Source of the DNA: Alternaria dauci
Lineage: Eukaryota > Ascomycota > Dothideomycetes > Pleosporales > Pleosporaceae
Direction: 5' to 3'
DNA: 64,000 bases
NCBI RefSeq assembly: GCF_042100115.1
Contig: NC_091280.1
Coordinates: 124,001 to 188,000, forward strand
Shown here: positions 1 to 10,251 of the stretch, in pieces
How positions within the stretch are numbered: position 1 is the stretch's first letter
Layout: each line of letters starts with the position of its first letter
The notes under the pieces: generated by a model
The model's input: only the letters and a program-made list of their open reading frames with translations
What the model was told of the DNA's origin: nothing
Database searches by the model: none
Made by a program: the position numbers and the translations under genes

Positions 1-458
1 ATGCTGGGAAGGCGCTGGGGTTAGTAAGGGGGATGTTGAAATAGAGATGTTGCGCGACGTCGGTCTGTCTTGGTAGACGGCATGGTCCGTGCACTAGTGA
101 AAGTGTCATGACAGGGCGCTTGGCTGTGTCCGGTAAAGTGCCGCCCCGCCATTCTGCCCTGCAGCTGCCGTGGCCGCGCGACGTCAACGATGCAGTCTGT
201 GCAGACGGAATTCAAGCTTTTGCCCACTCTCTTTTCCATATCCACTCAGCACTCGCTTCCCTGACGTTGATATTCTGCTCATCCGTACCCCGCACGCGAG
301 ACAGCGTCGTCGTCATTCGCCTTAGTCACCGCCAATCCAGCGCTTGTGCATCGGTCCAGGCACGGCTTGTGATCTGACAGTCAGCCTGGTCCCCGCTTCC
401 CGTCTCCACTGTTTGCACCCACACTACACACGATCAGCGCTACGCTCACGTTTCAACC
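1..458. other. No gene seen; upstream region of the 459 gene
   Basis: No convincing coding sequence is visible. The last 100 bases before the ATG at 459 are C/T-rich, as is common in promoters of filamentous fungi. Short open frames here lack splice-compatible extensions or recognisable motifs. Confidence 0.5.
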
Positions 459-1337
459 ATGGAGAACAACCTTCCCGCCGCCCGCGCATCCCGCCGCCAC
501 CTCGAGGAGCGCCTCCGCAACGACTGGGAGTACCCCGACGTGCCCGCCGCATGGTCCGCGTCCGACGAGGAAGTGCGCGACGCTGCTGATTTCCGCCAGC
601 GCTACTACGGCGAGTCTGAATCTGGCGACTCGGGTCAAGAAGACGAGGGCACCGGGCCCTACAGATTCGACAACCCAGACAGCATCGGCGATGCGGTCGC
701 CAGCACCAGAGAGGCGCGCAGGCGGCGTCGCAGAGAGCGGCTGGAGCGCGAGATGAAAGACAACGAGGGCCTGAGAATCTGGGTCCAACGACGCGATGTC
801 TGGACCGGCGCAGCGAGCGTCAAGAAGTATGGCACCAACCGCCAGCGCCACGCGAACCGCCCGTCGTCTGCGGCGGGCTACTCGTCCGAAGAGCACGCCG
901 CCACTCCCACGGGCTCAGAAGCGCATTCCATCACCAGCAGCGCTACGCCCGACACGTTTGACCTCGTCCCCGTCGCTGCACCGCTTCTCGCCGATAACCC
1001 GATCCGCGCTTCCATCACGCCAAAAGCCTACAAGGACATTTTCCAGAAAATTGTGGTCTCGTCGCGCACGCCCTCTGTCCCTATCAATCTCGCGGATATG
1101 ACCAAGGCGCTGGTGCAGGGCTGGAAGGACACGGATGAATGGCCACCGCGCGTCGGAGTGCCCGATCCTCTTGCTGGTAAGAAGCGTTCTGTCACTGGCG
1201 CGGCGTCGAATGGACACCAGGGTGGCTTTATTGCGCGACATCCTCATCTTGAAAAGGGCGTGGATGGGATGAAACGCATCTTGCATCTTAGTGGGCATCA
1301 TGAGCATGGGCATGGAGAGAGTAGGGCTGAGGGATGA
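459..1337 (+). CDS. DUF4050 / Gag1-like clamp domain protein (conserved fungal)
   Basis: Single-exon gene of 292 aa. The N-terminus is rich in charged residues, with an Arg-rich run around residues 85-98 and a Trp-containing motif (IWVQRRDVWTGA) at about 107-118 followed by a Ser/Thr/Ala-rich linker. The second half carries a conserved-looking block (NPIRASITPKAYKDIFQKIV, then a PINLADMTKALVQGWKDTDEWPP-type stretch) that I associate from memory with the fungal DUF4050/Gag1-like clamp family. No signal peptide or membrane segment is seen, so it is probably intracellular. The start is the first ATG of the frame and follows a pyrimidine-rich leader. The biochemical role is unknown; the family call is by recognition only. 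Confidence 0.75.
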   Translation: MENNLPAARASRRHLEERLRNDWEYPDVPAAWSASDEEVRDAADFRQRYYGESESGDSGQEDEGTGPYRFDNPDSIGDAVASTREARRRRRRERLEREMKDNEGLRIWVQRRDVWTGAASVKKYGTNRQRHANRPSSAAGYSSEEHAATPTGSEAHSITSSATPDTFDLVPVAAPLLADNPIRASITPKAYKDIFQKIVVSSRTPSVPINLADMTKALVQGWKDTDEWPPRVGVPDPLAGKKRSVTGAASNGHQGGFIARHPHLEKGVDGMKRILHLSGHHEHGHGESRAEG

Positions 1338-2612
1338 GGAATGCCACGTTGTATTTTTTTTTTTTTTTTTTGCGTGGACAGAAGTCAGTGTTTGTTTAAA
1401 CAACGCTGATGCATTCCATCAACAGGCAATTTCCTCTTTCATACGCCTCCGCATCCTCCTCCGCCTCCTTTTACCGGGCTTCGTCACGACGGAGATCATG
1501 GAGTGGCGCCTGTGTCTGCGCCTGCGACTGCGCCGCGCAATAGTGTGGATTTACTCCGTGCTTCGGCCCTGCAGCGCGTCGCTGCGGATCATACGACGAG
1601 CAGCCAGTGTTGGTCGACTGGGTAGGGACATGATGATGATGCACTTGCGCCAGTCTTAGTATGCGCGTGGATAGATTCTTGGGGCGCGTGTAAAGGACAG
1701 CTTATGCTGACATTTTGCGTCAGTATCTTTTGTTCACGGCTGTGGGATGCGATGGGGAAAGTGCTGCGTGGGGGAGTACGAGGGCCGTTGATGCTTTTGG
1801 TTTTTGTGCTGGAGCCTTGTGCGGTTTGGCGGTGGAAGTGGGGACTGTGAATTGAGATGTGCGGACTTGGAGATGATGGTTGGGGGATATTGCTCTTTCG
1901 TAAAGGCATCAAATATCTAGTCCACGTTCAAAATCGTGGAGACACACAGTTCGGAAACTAGTCATTGAATCCCGCAGCACAAAACAAACTTTGATCGTAC
2001 ATCAACTAGCGAGGAGCACCCCATGACCTTGATGTGTTGTTTAACTTTCTAGCGGGAGCACTAAAATGTGTCATGTACGTAAACCCGGGATCTACAGTCG
2101 TGAATTTCGGCCGATAGCGTAACGTCGGGCTGTCGGCCGTTGATGCGAGCGAGCGCGATCACCCTCATGCCCGCCTTGCGGGGCTGTGGACACCTGAGTG
2201 GACTGTTGCCCTGTATGAATGTGCTGGGCAACGGTGGTCTGACGTTATGGACATGGGCGGGTCTCCATCTATCTCGCGGTCTTCGGCGGTGTCGGCGGCC
2301 GAAGGGGGGAGTTTGATCCGCTATGGAAGGTGGGAAGGGTGCGCGAGGGGAGTTTGTTGGTCTGCTGGGGGGTGTTTGTGTAGTACGTAACCGATGGGCA
2401 TGTGTATATGGGTGATCCACCTTGTTACGAATGTGCATCGATGCGAGGGTCAGAGAAACGAGTTCCTTGCGGGTGCGCATAAGTGTCTGTGATGCCCATC
2501 TCTTTCTCTTGATTCTGCTGCTGCTGGATTTCCTTTGACGATAAAAAGAATCTTTGCAACAAGACTTGTCCTGCCATCACTAAAAGACGACTTACTATCG
2601 CTTTCATCAAAC
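1338..2612. other. Intergenic region with an 18-T run
   Basis: No supported gene. A run of 18 T (1354-1371) lies just downstream of the preceding stop, bracketed by CCACG and CGTGG, so it could form a hairpin or serve as a 3'-end signal. The remaining open frames are short and show no splice-linked coding continuity. Confidence 0.4.
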
Positions 2613-3933
2613 ATGCCAGGCACACTCCAACCCCAGCACCCCAACGCCGATGCGCCTCAGCGCCGAGGCGTCTACCTCCTCACTCACCCGCGTTCAGCGT
2701 CCAATCTCTTCCAGACCATGATGGCCAAGCAGCCCGGCTACCAGAACAGCGGGTACAAGTTGTTCGACGCTGGATTCGCGACCTTGGCGGATCTTGAAAA
2801 GGGAAAGCTGAGTGAGTGGAGCGAGGAGGAGCGGGGGGAGTTGTATGATAGGTTCCGGGCGGCGTTTGGGACGTTGGAGGATGAGTTGGAGGACTGTGAG
2901 AAGAATGTAAGTTGAGATGTCTACTTTTTCGAATTCATATGGAGGATGGGAAAAGAGAGGGAGAAGAGAGATGGATGGACGAGGTCGGCAGTTGTGGGGT
3001 TGCGCGCCACAACCGTAACCCGCACCGTTGACGCGATCCCGCCGTGCGATTCCGTGCTCGGGTCGGCCCATGTATGCATCTGTTAACCGTTGAACCGGTC
3101 CCCAACTACCCTCTTGTCAAACGGCTTACTAATATTATCAACAACAACAACAGGGCAAACAGGCCTTTGTCAAAGAACACACCATCTTCCTCTCCGGTCC
3201 CGATAAGATCTTCCAAGCCATCTACCCAGACGACACGCCCCCCTCGCTCACCATCCACACACGCAACGCACCCCAAGATGCGCACACGAACCCGACATCC
3301 GTGCCTGACAATCTGCTCCTGTCGCTGCAGCCAATATTCCAGATCCGGCATCCCATGTTAATGTTCCCATCTATGCTGCGCGCCCAACGCGCATGGAAAG
3401 CAGATGCACGACCCCGTTCTCCGTATTGCAGAGCGGTGTGTACGCTAAAGCACTCACGTACGCTGTACGACTGGTATGTCAAGCGTGCGTCTCAAACTGG
3501 GGTCACGCCGCGCGTTATTGATGCAGATGATATTATGGAGAATCCTGCGGCTGTGCGGCAGTTGTGCGAGCAGACGGGTTTGAGTGCGGATCATGTGCAG
3601 TATGAGTGGTAAGCTCACAACCCATCCCCCCGGTTCCGTTGATATATGAAATTGATGAAGAGACGTGCTGATCTGGTTATGTGAATGTATAGGGAGGAGC
3701 GCATAGATGAGAACCCGCTCAAGGCGAGGTTCTTGAGTACGCTTAATGCTAGTAGAGGGATTAAGCCGGGGTTGGGCGCCAAGGGGAAGACGATGGAGAG
3801 TGAGAAGAAGAAGTGGGTGGAGGAGTTTGGGGAGGAGGATGCGGAAGATCTGGCACGCTTTGTGAATGATGCTATGCCGGATTATGAGTACCTGCATAGT
3901 CGAAGGACGACGGGTGAGAGTATTGAGGCATAG
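2613..3933 (+). CDS. Sulfotransferase-like P-loop protein, 3 exons
   Basis: Model join(2613..2906,3154..3608,3693..3933), 329 aa. Intron 1 (247 nt) has GTAAGT, a TTACTAAT branch-like site and CAG; intron 2 (84 nt) has GTAAGC and TAG and splits a Trp codon. Near the N-terminus YLLTHPRSASNLF (residues 21-33) resembles the 5'-phosphosulfate-binding loop of fungal sulfotransferase-family proteins. A middle segment (RQLCEQTGLSADHVQYEW) and an acidic C-terminal helix with PDYEYLHSRR match fungal proteins usually annotated as sulfotransferase or P-loop NTPase. It would transfer sulfate from PAPS to an unknown acceptor, but activity is not established for this subgroup. Intron 1 is long for this window and could hide another splice form. 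Confidence 0.75.
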
Positions 3934-4063
3934 GTAGTTCGCGTGGATGATAGGATGGTGTGTTCAATATAGTTATAAGTCTTGTTGAGCAGCACAGGAA
4001 TGGGAAATCAGTTCTCTCTTGTTCGCTAGCACGATACTTACTACTTAAATCAGCGGTCTAATC

Positions 4064-5656
4064 TTAAAGGTTCGCTCGCTGACTAAATTGTATCTGCCTC
4101 TGACTCTTACGGAAGCACGATCTGCGCGCGATCAAACCTGGCCTCTTCCGAATAACACGTCCAGATAGCGGCTTGCCAACAGACACCGTCTTTGAAGGCG
4201 CGTCCGGTGTGGTCTCTGTAGCCGTTCTGGTGGTCGCACCCTCCTCATCCTCATCCGAGTCTACCCTTTCCAACACCACTTCCCCGAGTCTCGCATTGAC
4301 CGTCTCCGCAGTCGCCCAAGAAGCATTCATACAAGTGACCAAGGCATACATCTTAATAAGAGAATGGAAATGGCCAAAAAGAAGATACGCCGGGAAATAC
4401 ACAATGTCCCACGGATACTTGCGAAAATGCGCAGACACCTTGACAAACTTGAACGTGACAATCCAGGTCGTCAGTGCAACCAAACACGCCGGAAAGTAAC
4501 TCGACTTCCCCATCTGCTGGAGCGTGCGATGCAGCGAAAAGTACATGCTCAACTCCTGCACAAGCGACTGCCGAAAGAACCACATGAGCAGACTATACGA
4601 CATGAACGGTTGTCTCACCCACGTCGGCCTATTCATTAACTGCCCCGGATTATTTCGCCAAGTCGTGCGCGTCCACCTCAGCACTTGACCCATAAACTTG
4701 GGCCACTCGCCCAACTCCGTCGTCATGAGGCTCTCCGGTCCAGCCTGCAGCCCCACATCCCAATCATGTTCAATCAGCCAGCGCGTGTGAAACTTGTCGT
4801 CATCGGAATTCAGCGGCTCGCGCTTAAACGGCAGCCTGGAATCCAAATACCCCTCGAGGAACTCGGGCGATGCGTATATCTCTGTGCGGAAGACGCCGAA
4901 GCGGCCTGGCAAGGTGGATAGACCACGGTCGATGCCGTAGGTTCCGCGGTACTCGTATGAGCGACGCGCGAGATACGCCATGCCCATGAAGTTCCAGAAG
5001 CCGCGGAAGGAGAAGGGATGGTTGTGGTGTTTGGCTTGTAAGTCGGCGCTCACAGCACCGGTTTTTGGGTCTTCAAAGGGCGCGATGATGGATGCGACGA
5101 AGCGGGGTGAGGCGGGCCAGTATGCGTGGTCGTCTTGCAGTATTACAAGGCGTGTAGAGACTTGTTTGAGAGCTTGTGCGGTTTGTTCGCGACGCGAGGC
5201 TTTGACGCGGTGCGAGACTGTGACACGGCGATCTGGGAATAGGGTTCTGAAAGCGTGAAATTGCTCTGCGGCTTCTATTCCTGCGGTTGCGATGACAAGC
5301 CTTGGGATCTTCTGGTGGTTGAGAATTGAGCGGACGACGTGGTGTAGCGTTTTTGACATGAGGTACGTGGTGGTGATGATGACTGTGACGTCGGTGATGT
5401 GGTATGTGGGTTCTAGAGGTATGGGTGTTGGCTGGTATTTGTATGTTCCGTATAGACTAGTGATAACACGAATGTATCGGAGTAGGAAGACAAAGAGGAA
5501 TGTCAAGGGGTAAAATCTCCGGAGGAAGAAGCGGTAGGTCGGCCACCAGAAGACAAGCTTGTACAAAGGTATCAGTGATCTTGCTAGATCACGGATGGTA
5601 TGTGGTGCCAGTGTGTCTAGAACTTGTTTCGATGGGAAGAATGACGCGGACGCCAT
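4064..5656 (-). CDS. Type-2 glycosyltransferase (GT2, polysaccharide-synthase-like)
   Basis: Single exon, 530 aa from the ATG at 5656; an upstream in-frame ATG at 5905 would add 83 residues that look non-coding, so the MASASFF start is preferred. Visible parts: an N-terminal hydrophobic stretch (about 48-68), a GT2 core with QDDHAYW (DD at 175-176, nucleotide-sugar/metal site), SDDDK (about 284-288) and QVLRW (324-328, the QxxRW motif of processive synthases), then three or more C-terminal hydrophobic segments. This is the architecture of fungal membrane GT2 enzymes related to Cps1/hyaluronan-synthase-like proteins; a family of this kind is reported to be needed for hyphal growth on solid surfaces and plant infection. 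The C-terminal tail is acidic then basic and probably cytosolic. Substrate unknown. Confidence 0.88.
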   Translation of the reverse strand: MASASFFPSKQVLDTLAPHTIRDLARSLIPLYKLVFWWPTYRFFLRRFYPLTFLFVFLLRYIRVITSLYGTYKYQPTPIPLEPTYHITDVTVIITTTYLMSKTLHHVVRSILNHQKIPRLVIATAGIEAAEQFHAFRTLFPDRRVTVSHRVKASRREQTAQALKQVSTRLVILQDDHAYWPASPRFVASIIAPFEDPKTGAVSADLQAKHHNHPFSFRGFWNFMGMAYLARRSYEYRGTYGIDRGLSTLPGRFGVFRTEIYASPEFLEGYLDSRLPFKREPLNSDDDKFHTRWLIEHDWDVGLQAGPESLMTTELGEWPKFMGQVLRWTRTTWRNNPGQLMNRPTWVRQPFMSYSLLMWFFRQSLVQELSMYFSLHRTLQQMGKSSYFPACLVALTTWIVTFKFVKVSAHFRKYPWDIVYFPAYLLFGHFHSLIKMYALVTCMNASWATAETVNARLGEVVLERVDSDEDEEGATTRTATETTPDAPSKTVSVGKPLSGRVIRKRPGLIARRSCFRKSQRQIQFSQRANL

Positions 5657-6499
5657 TGTGGAACAGTGCTGGTTTACCAAAAGTGTTGGATTTGAGGAAA
5701 AGCTCGAGCAGAAGATAATAATGTCTAAGCAACGTTCTACTGTCTCTTGCTTACATAAAGATAGACTTATGTACTGCAGGAAATCATGGAATAAATATTT
5801 ACCGTGAACAACAAAAACGCGGAAAGCATCGTCTGACATATGCGTTTGCTGAAGAGACCACCCGAGGTGAAGGGATAGAAGAGTGATCGAGTAGGTATGT
5901 ACCAATCACATCTAGTATTAAGAGCGTGATGTAGAAAGTCATCAATGGCGACGAGTGCAATCTTCCTATACAGTGGTCTCTTCAAATGTGCTCATACTGC
6001 CTGACTAAGCAATAACTTAGCACTAATACGCTTCTCTTTGGCTCTCCTCCAACGCTCTTACCAATCTTCTTCTCCGCGAGACTGATCTGTGCCGCAAATT
6101 CTAGTTCCAGATCCGCCTTCTCATCAGCTTCGTACAGTGGCGATTGATGATGAGTGTTATTCGAAGGCGGTGACTAAGTAGCCGTAGGACATTGCCGAGC
6201 ATGGGTGTAAAGAATGTCGTCGGCGGTAGAAGTAGGGCGATCGGTTCGTCGTCGTCGGGCGGTCGTGGTATGACGCGATAAGTAATCGTTCTTGTCGCAG
6301 TAGTATTCATAAGTACTTGAGGGAGCAGCGGTACTAGTGAAGCCTAGTCGAATAGTCATCAGCGCCAGTGGTGGCTGTGATATGTATGTGGGGTGTGTAG
6401 ATTGCCAATGATCCTTTGATGTGCGGTACTTCTCTTGATGAGAGAATTTTTGCGTATGGAACATATGGGGTTCGGGAGTCGTGAGCGGCTCGCTGTTGG
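5657..6499. other. Intergenic region
   Basis: Upstream region of the GT2 gene on the minus strand, merging into the 3' side of the decayed patatin locus. No coding sequence with support was found on either strand. Confidence 0.4.
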
Positions 6500-7465
6500 T
6501 CATGGGTCATCATCAAACCACAGTTGAGCGGATGAAGTAGTTAGTATATCATGCCATATTCTCAGCTCAGCGTCCGGGTCGCTAGGCCTCAAGATTTCGT
6601 AGCTTTGCTTGTCGTCTTTAGGACTTTTTCGGCAGTAATTCGCAATGACAATGCCTCTAGTGGCCAATTCGTTGCTTGTAGAAACCGCTACCCGAGCTAC
6701 ATTGTCTGAGCCCTGGGCCCCGCCAAACATATATTCCTCTTCGAGTGACTTGAATCAAGCTTCGTGGAGCGTCGTAGTTCTGCAAGTGCTGCCGTGACTG
6801 CCTGTTGCGATGTGTTGACGATGGGCGATGCCGTGGAACTCTCGGGGCGAGAGCGCTTTCTTGCAGAGGCGTTTGAATATTACAACGCATTTGTGAACAG
6901 ACCATTGCTTCACAGTAAGAGCCAATGCAATGATTCCACCGGTACTTGTTGTAACGATGAGATCAAAGAAAGCACTGATTGGGATCTGAACGCCCAGCTT
7001 CTCTTGAATCTGGTAAAGAACCTCAAGTTCGGAGATTCCAGGGATCACATAGTTAGATCAAAGGACATGCTCAGGAGGCCGCATGAGACAGCATAGACAC
7101 GTAGCGTGGCTATTGAACTTCGGCGCGCCGCCGACCTCATGGTAGAAGCTCGATAGGTTGGGGGCATGAAGCCGTCGAATTGGGTCCAGAGGGCCAGATT
7201 CCTCTAAGCCATCCTCCTTGCGCTCTGGATCCGCTTGCGCATTATGCAATCTGGTCTTCAGCGAGTTCAGCCATACATTCTTGTAATTTTCCGCAGTGAA
7301 GCTGGACACGCAGCGACCGTCCGTCACCTTGCCTCAATCACCAGTTTGGTGACCCTTTTCATGACGCTTGCTTACGTTGACACGTCGTCCTCGTCTAGGG
7401 TGAGAGAACTCACAAGGCCAGTGCGAGGAGCAAAACCCAACTAGGGCATCTTGAAGTTGGGCTGA
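6500..7465 (-). pseudogene. Decayed patatin-like phospholipase
   Basis: Minus-strand blocks in order: an N-terminal block (about 7465-7385, LVSSLTLDEDD), a GTAAGC intron-like gap, a block ending in CLCCLMRPPEHVL (7327-7058) that resembles the zinc/RING-like segment preceding patatin domains in some fungal proteins, then SELEVLYQIQEKLG and DLIVTTSTGGIIALAL (7048-6830), and finally FGGAQGSDNVARVAVS through SAQLWFD (6730-6500). Stops and frame changes separate the blocks. The rest of the zinc segment and the glycine-rich oxyanion loop (DGGGxRG) that should precede SELEVL are missing, consistent with an internal deletion, while the nucleophile elbow is retained as TTSTGG. The intact family are acyl hydrolases. 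Confidence 0.6.
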
Positions 7466-8763
7466 TAATCTGCGAACAAGTCGTGCGGTTCTCCCTTCCT
7501 GTAGGTCGTGCAGTCATAGAGGAAGCAAGAAACCACGATGAAGCTCAGGTTCTCATGAGATGCGTAAGCACCAAAAGCTATCATTGTTGTTCAAGTTTAG
7601 TGCTGATAGTATTAAATGAAAACCGAAAAATGTACAAGGATTTCACTCTAAGTAACGGAACCGCTTTGTCACACAGTGAGATACACTAGCAGGCAGTTCT
7701 AGATGCCCTGACTAACATGAGGCGCGGGTCGGACGACCCCGAACCGCGTCGAGATAGGTTAGACATCATCTTGAATCATGGACGAAGTTTACATTAGCCA
7801 AATACAACGCTAGTCATGGTTTCCGTTCATCCATTTTCAGCAGCATTGATAACAGCAAGGGTGAAGTTCACGTAATCTGACTCATCATCAACGGCGCCGA
7901 CGAGAAAGAGATTCATCACGCCGCGAATACGCACTGGAGAGAAAGATATCAATCACGCTGTATATAAGCACCGGGCCGATAGGCGAACAAAAAGCACGGA
8001 CACAACGGGCGACACTCAGGCAATATCAGGGAGACGTGCAACACAAGCATAGGAAACATAGTCAAAGGCAAAAATTGCAAAAACCATCATTGACTTGCTT
8101 TTGCCATTACACAAGTTGTATTAATGTATCGGATTTCTGCCTCATAATCGAATGCAGACAAACGTTCTTTAAGTTGGAATGTAGAATTGAATTGCAAGTA
8201 CCCAAATCGACATATCTAGCATCCTATGCCCAGGTAGATGTATCAAGGTACCCATGAGCGGCAATGCTCGGAAGATTCTCAATACGTTAACAATTTCCCT
8301 AAGGTACGCAGTGCCGCAACCCACAGATACGATTCGGAATCAACACAGCGCAGAAAATCAAAGATGATTGGCAATTTACATGTTCGGCAAGACTAGTCTT
8401 GAGAATAGCTAGGCATCCTGCCTATGAAACCGAATGTGCCAACGTTGTATATAGGAGTAGCAGGGTATAGTCCCAGAGGATACAGATCTATCAGAACCAA
8501 TGAACTAGAGGAACACAAACAGCGACGCGGCCATACTTTGCCTTACAGCTTCAATCCTTGATTTTCTCCTCTTAGCATCATGTCAGCTTAGTATGAGAGG
8601 TTCTAGGCAGTTGTACAAAGACCGGTACCTTGACTGGGCCCTAGAAGTATAAGTATAAGGAAAATTCCCTCTGAGCAATTGCGAAACTCGCAGCATCTTC
8701 CAGTTCCACAAAGCTACAGCGCAAGCAAGTCTTCTACAATCTTCTACCAGCCTTATATCAACC
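7466..8763. other. Intergenic region; promoter of the 8764 gene at its right end
   Basis: No supported gene. The last 130 bases before 8764 contain TATA-like AAGTATAAGTATAAGG and a C/T-rich leader, a reasonable promoter for the small secreted protein. The rest shows only short frames. Confidence 0.4.
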
Positions 8764-9135
8764 ATGCAGCTCTCTACTCTCGCAACTGTGGCCGCTATCC
8801 TCGCCGCCCCAGTATTTGCTCAGGTGAACCAGTGCCAGATCCGACTGTAAGTGTAGCATATCATCCAACCTTCCCGGCAGAATGCAAGTAATACTCATCC
8901 TGATTGCAGCAACACTCCTCAGGGCAGCGGCTGTACCATCTTCCCTGAAACAAGGGCCCAAAATACCATTGTTCCAATCTTTGGCATCCCAGCATTCCCT
9001 AGCTGCCAGCTTACACTCAATTTCGAAGCAGCAGGTTGTCAATACTTTGTGGCCGGCGTTAGCGGCTGTGGCGGCAATAGGGACATTCGCACTTCTTCGG
9101 CTGGGTCTGGGAATGGGCAAATTCGAGCATGCTAG
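8764..9135 (+). CDS. Small secreted cysteine-rich protein (candidate effector), 2 exons
   Basis: Model join(8764..8846,8910..9135), 102 aa, with a 63-nt intron (GTAAGT..CAG). Residues 1-19 form a clear signal peptide (hydrophobic AAILAAPVFA, cleavage predicted before Gln20). The mature chain of about 83 residues has six cysteines at 24, 36, 60, 71, 81 and 102, the last being the C-terminal residue, suggesting three disulfides. The C-terminal half is Gly/Ser-rich. No known domain is recognised. Size, secretion signal and cysteine content fit apoplastic effector-like or antimicrobial proteins, which is inference. It lies alone, with a TATA-like promoter, beside a phospholipase pseudogene and a minisatellite. 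The single-frame reading misses it because the intron changes frame. Confidence 0.75.
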
Positions 9136-9462
9136 TCCTGATTAGCTGCATGCGCGATCAGGTATTCACTGCGCTTAGCGTTAACATTGGAAGCCTTTTA
9201 AAAGGCGTTACTGTCTCTACTGTATCAAATATATACGGGTCTTTCAACAACGCCCTGTATATATGAATTCAGAATTGTTTCAAGTGCCTAGCTCTCCATC
9301 CACCATTCGGAAGCACCACAATCAGCGGCGTCAGTCCGTCTAGTACAGCGTACATTGCCTGCTCTTGATGCGCCGACTGAATGAGAAACTCTTCTTGCCT
9401 AAGCACCTACTGCATTGCCCTGCGAACCCCCCTTTCCCGCATGTTTACCACCGAAACCCTTC
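9136..9462. other. Intergenic region
   Basis: No gene seen. Contains a perfect 14-bp palindrome GCCTTTTAAAAGGC at 9193-9206, which may be part of the 3' end of the secreted-protein gene. Confidence 0.35.
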
Positions 9463-9598
9463 TCTCTTACTCTCTTACTCTCTTACTCTCCTACTCTCTT
9501 ACTCTCTTACTCTCTTACTCTCTTACTCTCTTACTCTCTTACTCTCTTACTCTCTTACTCTCTTACTCTCTTACTCTCTTACTCTCTTACTCTCCTAC
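9463..9598 (+). repeat. Minisatellite, 8-bp unit TCTCTTAC x 17
   Basis: Seventeen uninterrupted 8-bp units; units 4 (9487-9494) and 17 (9591-9598) read TCTCCTAC. Because 8 is not a multiple of 3, every plus-strand frame reads as the same Leu/Ser/Tyr/Thr-rich 8-residue repeat, producing spurious open frames through it. Copy number is likely to be polymorphic between strains. Confidence 0.95.
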
Positions 9599-10251
9599 GC
9601 TTCCGCTCTTCTACTCTATTCTCTTCTTGCTGTTACCTCTTCCTCTTCCTATCCGTAATGCTTTCGCCTATCTATGCGCTCTGTCTGCCCTTCGTTTCCC
9701 CCAACAGCCTACAGCAGGAGTCGATCAGGGTGAAGCTGAACATAACCGCTGAAGAAGCAGATCAGCTGGGACTGAACAACGTATTGCTAGGCGAAAGGCG
9801 CGACCCAAGCAGATTTCATGCGTTGTGCTCAAGAAGTGGGCATCTACTGACATAACTGGAACCAACGACTATTGTGCCAAGTGTTGTGGACCTGAGCGAG
9901 GTAAAACACGAGGGAATGATAGGCTGCCTGTTACTGACTTTTGGTCTTTTCCAAAAGATTTCTTGTAGTAGATGCTGAGCGGTTATGTGTATGCGCCTCC
10001 ATGTATGTTGGTAGGTTGATTGTGGAGTATCAGTGATAGTGGTAGACCCAAAAGCTCAAACTCAATGATTATCGCGACACAGTAGGCCTCCCAGGAGCCC
10101 GAAAAAGCGACCTCTACACTCTCGTGGTAATACATGTGCGCGACTGCCTGCCGCAAAAAAGCACTGACCAGAAGCGGGGTACGCACAGCCCGAGCCTTAG
10201 GTCCCACTCTGCATGATTCCAAAAAGAGTCTAGTCACAACCTGCAGTTGTT
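9599..10251. other. Intergenic region, 3' side of the FAD monooxygenase gene
   Basis: Short plus-strand frames continue out of the minisatellite to about 9855 but show no recognised domain. No other gene supported. Confidence 0.35.

Noticed and set aside
9365..9855. Leu/Ser/Tyr repeat ORFs over the minisatellite
   Set aside because: All three forward frames are open only because the 8-bp unit lacks stops; no domain or splice context.
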